Assembly: GCF_004745865.1 (NCBI RefSeq)
Contig: NZ_SRKZ01000001.1
Location: 558,001-622,000 of the forward strand
Length of the DNA stretch: 64,000 bases
Origin: Hymenobacter wooponensis
GTDB taxonomy: Bacteria; Bacteroidota; Bacteroidia; Cytophagales; Hymenobacteraceae
Reading direction: 5' to 3'
Below are positions 35,636 through 42,826 of the stretch, one piece after another; the first letter of the stretch is position 1; the number at the start of each line of letters is the position of its first letter. The translations under genes were made by a program, and so were the position numbers. The notes beneath the pieces were generated by a model. It was given only the letters and a program-made list of their open reading frames with translations, did not search any database and was not told the origin of the DNA.

Positions 35636-37111
35636 TCACTTACCCAGCAAGTTGAACATCTCAACCAGTACCCGTTTGTCGTCGAAATCGGAGCGGACGC
35701 CCTTGATTTCCTGGTAGGCCTCGTGGCCTTTGCCGGCTACCAGCACAATGTCGCCGGGCTGGGCCAGCGCTACGGCCGTTTTAATGGCTTCGCGGCGGTC
35801 TGGAATAGTTAGCACCTTCCCCTGGTCAGTGGCAGGCACCCCGGCCTGCATCTGCTGCAGAATATCGTTGGGGTCCTCAAAGCGGGGATTGTCGGAGGTC
35901 AGCACTGCCCGGTTGGAGAGTTGGCTGGCTAGCCGCGCCATGATGGGCCGCTTGGCACCGTCGCGGTTGCCGCCGCAACCTACCACCGTAATTACCTGCT
36001 GGCTGGGCTGGCGAATTTCGGCAATGGTTTGCAGGACATTTTCCAGCGCGTCGGGCGTGTGGGCGTAGTCTACGATACCGGTAATGCGGGTCTTCTCGGC
36101 CAATACTGGCTCAAAGCGGCCGGGTGCAGAAGTAAGGCCCGAGAGTACCGTCAGTACTTCCGTGGGCTCCTCCCCTAGCAGCACCGCCGCACCATAAATG
36201 GCTAGCAGGTTGTAGGCATTAAATACGCCGATCAAACGGAACTGCGCTTCCCGGCCATCTACCTCAAGGTGTAGGCCATGCACGGCGTTTTCGATCAGCT
36301 TGCCCCGGAAAGTAGCCGACCCACGCATAGAGTACGACTCCCGGCGGCCCACTACGTTTTGTAGCATCACGGGGCCACGCTTATCGTCGGCGTTGGTTAG
36401 GGCAAAAGCCGACTTCGGCAACATATCAAAGAAGCCTTTCTTGGCTTTCAGGTACGCATCGAAAGTGCCGTGGTAGTCGAGGTGGTCGTGGGTGAGGTTG
36501 GTAAATACCCCGCCCGCGAACTGTAGGCCAGTCACGCGGTGCTGCACCACGGCATGAGAGCTTACCTCCATAAACACGTGCGTACAGCTAGCCTGCACCA
36601 TGCGCGCCAGCAGCTCATTCAGCCGAATGGCATCGGGTGTGGTGTGCGTAGCCGGAATTACTTGCTCATCAACCTGATTCTGCACCGTGCTCAGCAGGCC
36701 ACAGTGGTAGCCCAACTCCCGAAACAGCTTGTGCAACATGGTGGCGCAGGTAGTCTTACCATTCGTCCCCGTGATACCCACCAACTGGAGCTTCCGAGAG
36801 GGGTGCCCATAGAACTCAGCGGCCATATAGGCCATAGCTTCGGCACTATCCTTCACCTGCACGTAGGCCGTGGCGGGGTTCAGGTCAGCGGGAAGATCTT
36901 CGCAGACAATGACTGCGGCACCCATTTCCACCGCTTTCGGGATAAACTGATGACCATCGTTGGCCGTGCCGCGCAAGGCGAAAAACACCATACCCGGCCC
37001 AGCTTGGCGGGAGTCCAGCGTTAGGCCAGTTACCGGCACATCGGTAGGGCCCATTTGCGCCGTTACACTCACAGCCGTGAGAAGAGAAGCAAGAGAAGTT
37101 GACTGATTCAA
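35636..37111 (-). CDS. murE: UDP-MurNAc-L-Ala-D-Glu--meso-diaminopimelate ligase (491 aa)
   Basis: Adds the third stem-peptide residue. ATP loop GITGTNGKTTCATM (GTNGKTT at 115-121), LDYHGTFDAYLKAKKGFFD near 222, DYAHTPDALENVLQT near 350, and SDNPRFEDPNDIL near 412. The DNPR motif marks enzymes that use meso-diaminopimelate, so the peptidoglycan is probably of that type. The start codon is TTG at 37111 (read MNQSTSLASLL); no ATG is near that would keep the N-terminal TLDSRQAGPGMVFFALRG domain whole. Follows ftsI in the cluster. Confidence 0.95.
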   Translation of the reverse strand: MNQSTSLASLLTAVSVTAQMGPTDVPVTGLTLDSRQAGPGMVFFALRGTANDGHQFIPKAVEMGAAVIVCEDLPADLNPATAYVQVKDSAEAMAYMAAEFYGHPSRKLQLVGITGTNGKTTCATMLHKLFRELGYHCGLLSTVQNQVDEQVIPATHTTPDAIRLNELLARMVQASCTHVFMEVSSHAVVQHRVTGLQFAGGVFTNLTHDHLDYHGTFDAYLKAKKGFFDMLPKSAFALTNADDKRGPVMLQNVVGRRESYSMRGSATFRGKLIENAVHGLHLEVDGREAQFRLIGVFNAYNLLAIYGAAVLLGEEPTEVLTVLSGLTSAPGRFEPVLAEKTRITGIVDYAHTPDALENVLQTIAEIRQPSQQVITVVGCGGNRDGAKRPIMARLASQLSNRAVLTSDNPRFEDPNDILQQMQAGVPATDQGKVLTIPDRREAIKTAVALAQPGDIVLVAGKGHEAYQEIKGVRSDFDDKRVLVEMFNLLGK

Positions 37112-37175
37112 GATGTAGTTCTAAGGGCTAGCGCGATACACGCGGGTATAACAAGTGGCCTACTGTGGCCTAGAG

Positions 37176-39512
37176 CTAGGCGCGGGGTTTCGGCTTCGTT
37201 TTGGCAACAGCCGCCGCCTTGCCAGGGGAAGAAACCTTGGGCTTCGCTGCTGGGGCTACGGGTTTAGGTACTACCGTCGGTTCCTCATCCAGGGCACTGG
37301 CATCTGACCTTACCTTACGGCCTTCAGCCAGTGTGGGCATGCCAGTAGTAGGGGGCAGCGCAGGCACTGGTACCATGGGCTGTCCACCAATCGGCTCCAT
37401 TTGCAGTACTACCATGGTGCCGCGGCGCACAGGGCTCCCGGCAGCAATTGACTGCGCTTTCACCCGACCCGTACCCACTGTCCGGACGCGTAGGCCACGA
37501 TTCTCGAGTAAGAAGAGAGCATCACGCAAGGTCATGCCCGCTACATTGGGCACCCGGCCGGGGCGCACAGCCATTGGCTTTAAGCTAAGCTTATCGGCGT
37601 TAGAGTCGGCTAGCGTCCGCACCCAGTCGTCGGCGTTGGTGGCCCCTTCGTGGGTGACACCCAGTTGGCTAAACACCATAGTCAACTCGTCCTGCATGCC
37701 TACCTGCACAAATGGCACCCTCGACTTGGTAGATGAAGGTGCACGAGCCAGCAGAGGCCGCAGGCTTGCGGCATCGCGGGCCATGGCTTTGTCGGCCACT
37801 TCGCGGAAAACCGGCGCCGCCACTTCAGCCCCCGACCAGCCACGTCGCTTAGGAGAGTCCACCACTACGATGCAGCTATACTTAGGCTGATCGGCGGGGA
37901 AGTAGCCGCAGAAGCTGGTAGAGTACATGCGGGTGTAGGCGCCGTTCTTGAATTTCCAGGCAGTGCCAGTTTTACCCGCAATGCCGTAGTCGTTGGTTCG
38001 GATGCCCCGAGCAGTTCCTTCATTTACTACGCCCTCCATCATGGCTCGCACCTTCTCCAGGGTTTCGTCGGAGCAGATTTTGGGATTTAGCACCACGGGC
38101 TCAAAACGCTCAACTACGTTATCAGCCTGCTTTACTTCTTTTACGATCATGGGCTGCACTTTCACGCCACCATTGGCCACGGCATTGTAGAAAGCCAAAG
38201 TTTGTAAAGGCGCCAGCTTCAGTTCGTAGCCGATGCACATGGTTGTGAGCGAAGTGCGGCTCCAGCTTCGGTCGTGAGGGTCTTTCACGTACGGCCGAGC
38301 TTCACCAGCCATCTGGAAGCCCAAGGGCTTATCGAGGCCGAAGCGCTTGAGGTAGTCGGTGTACTTATCGGGGTTTTTGCTGAACTGCCGATCTACGAGC
38401 ACAGCTACTCCGATGTTGGACGACTTCTCGAATACTTGCTTAATGGTGATCCAGCCATTGGCGTGGGTGTCGGTTTTCACAGCCCCCCCGATACGCATGG
38501 CGCCGGTTTTGCCGGTATTCACGGAGTCTTCCAACGTCAGGTCGGGGTTTTCCTCCAACACGGCCATCAACGAAGCCAGCTTGAACGTCGAACCTGGCTC
38601 GGTCCGGCCCTGGTCGGCAATAGCGTAGTTATAATCCTCGCGGTACACGCCATCGGCGGCGCGGCCCAGGTTGGCAACGGCCTTGATTTCGCCGGTTTTT
38701 ACTTCCATTAGAATTACGGTGCCGTACTGGGCATCGTTATCCACCAGCGCCTTATACAAGGCGTTTTCAGCCACGTCCTGGAGATTAATATCCAGGGTAG
38801 TTTTGATATCGTAGCCGGGCTGAGGCTTTACTTCGGTACCGTCGTAAATGGGCTTGTTGCCGCCGGGCAGGCGCTCAAACAGGGCTTCCCCATCTTTGCC
38901 AGCCAAATGACGGTTGAAGGTAAACTCTAGGCCTGCTCCGTTCTTGTCTTCGTTTACGAAGCCAATGGTGCGCTGCGCCAAACCGCCAAAGGGCCGGAAG
39001 CGCTTATCTACTTTCTCGAAGATTACGCCGCCTTTGTTCTTGCCTTCCCGGAAAATGGGCCACTGCGCCAACTCCTTCTTTTCCTGAAAGTTAATCTGAC
39101 GGGAATTCAGGCGAATGTACCGCACGTGGGCCTTGGGATTCTTAGCGTTTTTGAGCCGACGCAAATATTCCTGCGGGCTTCGGTCGCCGAAGAACCTCGA
39201 CAGCAGTAAGGCCAGCGAGTCTTTCTTCTCCTTGAAGAGCGCATCGCTCACCACTGAAGGATCCCAAGCTATCCGGTAAAACGGCAGCGAGGTAGCCATG
39301 ATGCTGCGCCCATCAGAAGCGAAGATGTTGCCCCGGGTGGCGAAAACCGGCTGGTACACAATGCGGCGCTCCTGCTCCAGGGCTTTCCAGCGGGCACCTT
39401 CTTTAAACTGAATTTGCGAAACCTTCCAGACGATGGCGCACGAGAACAGGCAAACGCCTAAGAATGCCAGCCGAATGCGGGTAACAATGCTTTTTTTAAC
39501 GTTTCCTTTCAT
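37176..39512 (-). CDS. ftsI: Septal transpeptidase FtsI/PBP3 with C-terminal PASTA domain (778 aa)
   Basis: Cross-links peptidoglycan at the septum. A short cytoplasmic part and one membrane span (LAFLGVCLFSCAIVWKVS) precede the pedestal domain. The transpeptidase triad is Ser308-Thr-Phe-Lys311 (EPGSTFKLAS), SSN at 364-366 and KTGT at 514-517. A single PASTA repeat (VPNVAGMTLRDALFLLENRG and on) lies at about 655-712, then a Pro/Ala/Lys-rich tail. PASTA on FtsI is usual in Bacteroidota and Gram-positives but not in Proteobacteria. The start overlaps the ftsL-like gene by 17 bases. Confidence 0.95.
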   Translation of the reverse strand: MKGNVKKSIVTRIRLAFLGVCLFSCAIVWKVSQIQFKEGARWKALEQERRIVYQPVFATRGNIFASDGRSIMATSLPFYRIAWDPSVVSDALFKEKKDSLALLLSRFFGDRSPQEYLRRLKNAKNPKAHVRYIRLNSRQINFQEKKELAQWPIFREGKNKGGVIFEKVDKRFRPFGGLAQRTIGFVNEDKNGAGLEFTFNRHLAGKDGEALFERLPGGNKPIYDGTEVKPQPGYDIKTTLDINLQDVAENALYKALVDNDAQYGTVILMEVKTGEIKAVANLGRAADGVYREDYNYAIADQGRTEPGSTFKLASLMAVLEENPDLTLEDSVNTGKTGAMRIGGAVKTDTHANGWITIKQVFEKSSNIGVAVLVDRQFSKNPDKYTDYLKRFGLDKPLGFQMAGEARPYVKDPHDRSWSRTSLTTMCIGYELKLAPLQTLAFYNAVANGGVKVQPMIVKEVKQADNVVERFEPVVLNPKICSDETLEKVRAMMEGVVNEGTARGIRTNDYGIAGKTGTAWKFKNGAYTRMYSTSFCGYFPADQPKYSCIVVVDSPKRRGWSGAEVAAPVFREVADKAMARDAASLRPLLARAPSSTKSRVPFVQVGMQDELTMVFSQLGVTHEGATNADDWVRTLADSNADKLSLKPMAVRPGRVPNVAGMTLRDALFLLENRGLRVRTVGTGRVKAQSIAAGSPVRRGTMVVLQMEPIGGQPMVPVPALPPTTGMPTLAEGRKVRSDASALDEEPTVVPKPVAPAAKPKVSSPGKAAAVAKTKPKPRA

Positions 39513-40239
39513 TACTGCGGGGGGCTGAACGATTGGAAGATGATTCGGTAGTGGGAACGGGGTTGCCGTTTACATCTAGGCCTATTGGCATCGGCGGCGC
39601 GGCTTCCGCCACGGAGTCGTCGGCGGGCAGCGTGAGAGCCGCCGCCCGACGGATTGAATCGGCCTTGGCGCGGGCCGACATAGCCGAAACGGAGTCAGCA
39701 GTCAGCAGAGGTACTTCCTCCAGCTTGGCCTCATCGAGACGGCCAGCGGGCACAGTAATGCGGAATGGGGGCGACGAGCTTTCTACCAAGCCGTAGGCTG
39801 CTACTTTACGAGCCACCTCGCTCTGCTTGCTGGCTTCCATGTAGTCCGAGGACAGGGTGGTGTAATCGGCGCGCAGATCTTCCGTTTCGAGCTTAAGCTT
39901 TTGAATGCTGCGGTTCATGCGGGTGGCGTAGTGGGTGTTACCGATGTACACCAGCGTCAGGAACATGATAAACAGCAAGTGCGGCAGGTAGCGTACTGGT
40001 AGGCCTTCCTGAAAAAAGCCATCTACGCGGGTCAGGCGCTCTAGCAGCGTAAATACACTCCAGGTACTACGCGACCGGGGAGGCTGCGCAGCAGCAGGCC
40101 TAGGCGCCCGAGGGGTGGGCTTCGGCGCGGGGGTCGGCTCAGGCGTGTGCACCGGTTCAGGCACCACCGTTTCCACCGCCTGGCGGGGTGCGTTGGTGCG
40201 CGGCTGACTAGCGACGGGTTTGAGTGTATTGGTTGCCAC
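39496..40239 (-). CDS. ftsL: FtsL-like division protein with long Pro-rich N-terminus (247 aa)
   Basis: GTG start at 40239. Residues 1-60 are Pro/Thr/Ala-rich and charged, likely disordered in the cytoplasm. One membrane span (LPHLLFIMFLTLVYIGNTHY) lies at about 84-103. A coiled-coil-prone segment (MNRSIQKLKLETEDLRADYT) follows, which is the FtsL hallmark. The tail is again Pro/Ser-rich and ends RSNERKR. Far longer than E. coli FtsL, but this build is normal in Bacteroidota. Position between rsmH and ftsI supports the call; the sequence alone would not prove it. Confidence 0.85.
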   Translation of the reverse strand: MATNTLKPVASQPRTNAPRQAVETVVPEPVHTPEPTPAPKPTPRAPRPAAAQPPRSRSTWSVFTLLERLTRVDGFFQEGLPVRYLPHLLFIMFLTLVYIGNTHYATRMNRSIQKLKLETEDLRADYTTLSSDYMEASKQSEVARKVAAYGLVESSSPPFRITVPAGRLDEAKLEEVPLLTADSVSAMSARAKADSIRRAAALTLPADDSVAEAAPPMPIGLDVNGNPVPTTESSSNRSAPRSNERKR

Positions 40240-40299
40240 TGGCTTGTTCTATTAGATGGTACCTGCGGAGGAGGCCGAAATGCGCACGCTGCATGTGAG

Positions 40300-41232
40300 C
40301 TATTCTTTCTTTACCGCTACCCTCAGCTTAGCGCTACGGGCTCGTGGGTTTAGGGCTACCTCTTCCGCTGAGGCTTCCACGGGTTTGCGCGTGAGTACCT
40401 CAAAGGGAGTGTTGGTGTGGCCGAACAGGTTTTTCTCGGCTTCGCCGAAGAATTTTCCCTTGGCCATAAAATTCTTGACTAGCCGGTCTTCCAGAGAGTG
40501 GTAGCTCATCACTACTAGCCGGCCGCCGGGGCGCAATACTTGTGCCGTTTGCATGAGCATTTCCTGCAACGCCGCCATTTCATCGTTGGCTTCGATGCGC
40601 AGAGCCTGAAATACCTGGGCCAAATACTTATTCTCTTTACCCCGCGGGGTGCAGCTGGCAATGGCTTTCTTGAGGGCCGCAATAGTGGTAATGCTTTGCC
40701 CGCGGCGAGCAGCCACCACTGTAGCCGCCAGCGTGCGGGCATTGGTCACCTCTCCATACATCCCGAAGATGCGGTGCAGCTCGGCCTCCGAATAGTCGGC
40801 AATGATATCGGCGGCGGTGGTGCCGTGCTCGGCGTTCATGCGCATGTCCAGCGGCCCATCGAAACGGGTGCTAAAGCCGCGCTCGGGAGTATCAAACTGG
40901 TGCGACGACACGCCCAGGTCAGCCAATAGGCCATCCACGGGCAGGGCGCCGTGGCGCTGAAGTTCGGCGTGCAGGTCTCGGAAATTGCTGCGGATAAACG
41001 TGAACTGCGGACGCGCTAGGTTTTCGGCTTCACGCTCGGCGTCGGCGTCCTGGTCGAAGCTGTAGAGGTGCCCCGTGGTCAGGTGCTCCAGAATGCGAGC
41101 GGAGTGGCCGCCCCCACCGAAGGTTACGTCAACGTAACGGCCAGCGGGCTGCAGGTCGAGAGCTTCCAGGCACTCGCGCAGCATCACGGGGCGGTGGTAG
41201 GCGGTATCGTTTTGGTAATTGTTCACGCTCAT
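40300..41232 (-). CDS. rsmH: 16S rRNA (cytosine1402-N4)-methyltransferase (310 aa)
   Basis: Methylates C1402 of 16S rRNA with S-adenosylmethionine. The N-terminal HRPVMLRECLEAL and the SAM site YVDVTFGGGGHSARILEHL are typical. DGLLADLGVSSHQFDTPERG, LDMRMN (GPLDMRMN) and GRLVVMSYHSLEDRLVKNFM follow in the family order. The start codon overlaps the mraZ stop (ATGA, 41229-41232). Old name mraW. Confidence 0.96.
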   Translation of the reverse strand: MSVNNYQNDTAYHRPVMLRECLEALDLQPAGRYVDVTFGGGGHSARILEHLTTGHLYSFDQDADAEREAENLARPQFTFIRSNFRDLHAELQRHGALPVDGLLADLGVSSHQFDTPERGFSTRFDGPLDMRMNAEHGTTAADIIADYSEAELHRIFGMYGEVTNARTLAATVVAARRGQSITTIAALKKAIASCTPRGKENKYLAQVFQALRIEANDEMAALQEMLMQTAQVLRPGGRLVVMSYHSLEDRLVKNFMAKGKFFGEAEKNLFGHTNTPFEVLTRKPVEASAEEVALNPRARSAKLRVAVKKE

Positions 41233-41702
41233 GCGGCCAGGGGGCCGCCGGGGCCAGGTTCAGTAGTGAGAAATTTCTGGGCGAGCTTAGAGAAGCTCTG
41301 TTGGTCTTTGATCAGGAACTCGTCGTAGCGCTCAGGCTCCCAGATTTCGCACCGGTTGCCTAAGCCAACGATAATGGCTTCCTTTTCAATGCCCGAGTAG
41401 CGCAGCATGGTGCGAGGCAACATGAAACGCCCGATATTGTCGAGCTCTACTTCCGTCATCCCCCGGAAGAAGTTGCGCTGAAACTGCCGGTACTCCTCGT
41501 TGAATTCGTCTAGGGCCATCACTTTCTCATGTATCACGCGCCAAGCGGCCCGAGGATATAACACGAGGCAGGGTTCAAACCCCCGCACCAACACCAGCTG
41601 GTTCCCCGAAGCCTCGGGCAGATTCGCCTTCACCTTGGCGGGTAGTACCAGCCGCCCCTTGGGGTCGAGCTTGCACTCATATTCGCCGGAGAGAAGATTC
41701 AT
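41229..41702 (-). CDS. mraZ: Transcriptional regulator MraZ (157 aa)
   Basis: Sequence-specific regulator that usually represses its own dcw operon; it forms a ring of AbrB-like double domains. Two copies of the signature are visible: NLLSGEYECKLDPKGRLVLP at the start and RNFFRGMTEVELDNIGRFML in the second half, each with the G-R-hydrophobic turn. The start at 41702 (MNLLSGEYEC) is chosen since it gives the family N-terminus; a promoter -7 box lies at 41735-41742, inside the longer frame. Three candidate operator boxes stand just upstream. Confidence 0.96.
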   Translation of the reverse strand: MNLLSGEYECKLDPKGRLVLPAKVKANLPEASGNQLVLVRGFEPCLVLYPRAAWRVIHEKVMALDEFNEEYRQFQRNFFRGMTEVELDNIGRFMLPRTMLRYSGIEKEAIIVGLGNRCEIWEPERYDEFLIKDQQSFSKLAQKFLTTEPGPGGPLAA

Positions 41703-41734
41703 GGCTGCGCAATAGGCGTGGGAACGGGATATAG

Positions 41735-41764
41735 CAAAAGTACGCAATGCCCTAGAAAAGGCAA
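41735..41764 (-). promoter_or_regulatory. Promoter of the dcw cluster (before mraZ)
   Basis: On the minus strand TTG (41762-41764) and TACTTTTG (41735-41742) stand 19 bases apart, a textbook Bacteroidota -33/-7 pair, about 33 bases before the mraZ ATG. Confidence 0.75.
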
Positions 41765-41787
41765 CCACGATTTACCATTTTCTACCA
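41763..41787 (-). promoter_or_regulatory. Candidate MraZ operator: three TGGTN boxes at 10-bp spacing
   Basis: Read on the minus strand: TGGTA, 5 bases, TGGTA, 5 bases, TGGTT. The last box overlaps the -33 TTG. MraZ in E. coli binds TGGGN boxes with 5-base spacers and in Mycoplasma AAAGTGG-type repeats, so the geometry matches; binding here is inferred. Confidence 0.7.
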
Positions 41788-42259
41788 CCGCTCTAATACG
41801 CCCTTTCCAGCAAACAGATGCGGTTTTTATGTAATCTGGTGCTTGCCCGTGGTGAGAAGTGGTAGGAACCAGCGGTGGGTTTGACAGAATGGCAGTGTCG
41901 GTTTATGGCTCCTCACATCCTCACGCTCTATCGGCCGAAACATCTGGCCCAACCCTTAAAAAGCGGCAAATATCATCGGATGGCGCGGCACGATGTTGAG
42001 ACGCATATTGGGGACTCGTCGTGTGCTGGTGCTGTTCACCTAGCATCATTCAACCCCACTGTTGTAGGCCAGTTGTGCGTGCGTTATCGTTCACCGCAGG
42101 GAAGGAAGTATGCCTCTTAAGAGCCGGAAATATTCAGGAGGGCACAAAATTCGTGAGCCTCTGCCCCGATCTACCTAGGACTGGTAGCTCAACGGTTAGG
42201 GCAAGAATCACGCACCTTCTAGGCCACATCCTGCACTCCTTGTTTTGCGGCTTTCGTTG

Positions 42260-42267
42260 TATCTTTG
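42260..42267 (+). promoter_or_regulatory. Bacteroidota -7 box (TATCTTTG)
   Basis: Exact TAnnTTTG match 7 bases before the ATG at 42275, again leaving a very short leader. Confidence 0.6.
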
Positions 42268-42274
42268 TAGCAGA

Positions 42275-42724
42275 ATGAAACGCCCACTCACTCATCGGCT
42301 CTTCAGCGCTTGGCTGGCCCTGCTCGTGCTCACCGCTTCGGTGGGCCTGACGGTGCAGCAGCATACCTGCCGGGTGAGTGGCACCCATACGGCGGCCGTA
42401 ATTTTTACGCCCGCTCACCACGGCTGCCCACCTCCGTTCGCTGAGCAAGCTGGCTCGCACACGGCGCACAAAGCCCAGGTTAAGAGCAGTTGCTGTGAGT
42501 TCGGAGCTCATTTTCATAAGCTAGACTCTCCTTCATCGGAGCTAGCTTGGGTCAAGCCCCTGGTGCCGGCAGTACTATCGGCTTGGTTGCCAGCTTCGGA
42601 GTGGCCTAGCGCACCGGCTGCCCTATTGCTTAAAGGTGCTGCCCGCTGGCACGCCGGTGATGCTTCGCCCCCACTCCGGGCGGGGCGCACCCTACTTACT
42701 TTCGTTTGCACCCTTATCGTCTAG
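42275..42724 (+). CDS. HYC_CC_PP-family protein (149 aa)
   Basis: A signal or membrane segment (LFSAWLALLVLTASVGLTV) is followed by the family's landmark cysteines: QQHTCRVSG (the HYC-type motif), CPPPF (PP) and SSCCEFG (CC), plus HFHK. The family is known from Bacteroidota metal-resistance and metal-uptake loci, but no biochemical role is established. The conserved Cys/His pattern suggests metal binding outside the cytoplasm. The TonB receptor starts about 100 bases downstream and an HMA protein follows, so it is probably part of a copper or heavy-metal unit. A short Ala-rich hydrophobic stretch near residue 105 could be a second membrane contact. Confidence 0.8.
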   Translation: MKRPLTHRLFSAWLALLVLTASVGLTVQQHTCRVSGTHTAAVIFTPAHHGCPPPFAEQAGSHTAHKAQVKSSCCEFGAHFHKLDSPSSELAWVKPLVPAVLSAWLPASEWPSAPAALLLKGAARWHAGDASPPLRAGRTLLTFVCTLIV

Positions 42725-42826
42725 GCCACCTTTCCACCGGCTACTCTATGTGTTAGAGTGGTCCGGAGCCAGCTGGTCTTCGCAGTTGGCTCTTTTCTCT
42801 GGAAAGTCGGCTTAACTCTTGACGAT

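Larger units (their letters stand above)
41703..42274. other. Intergenic stretch between mraZ and the metal-handling genes, 572 bases
   Basis: Contains the mraZ promoter and operator at 41735-41787, a second TGGT cluster at 41850-41879 on the plus strand, a short tRNA-like string near 42184-42206 that does not complete a tRNA, and the -7 box of the next gene at 42260. Between about 41890 and 42170 I see nothing coding or structured. Confidence 0.6.

Noticed and set aside
42178..42230. tRNA-like string (TAGCTCAACGGTTAGGGCA) before the HYC_CC_PP gene
   Set aside because: A D-arm can be drawn and a weak anticodon stem follows, but there is no T-arm with GTTCGA, no matching acceptor stem and no CCA-side pairing. 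At best a decayed fragment, more likely chance.
42725..42826. Cobalamin riboswitch before the TonB receptor
   Set aside because: The gap is only about 100 bases and lacks the B12-box; metal rather than B12 is the better guess for cargo.
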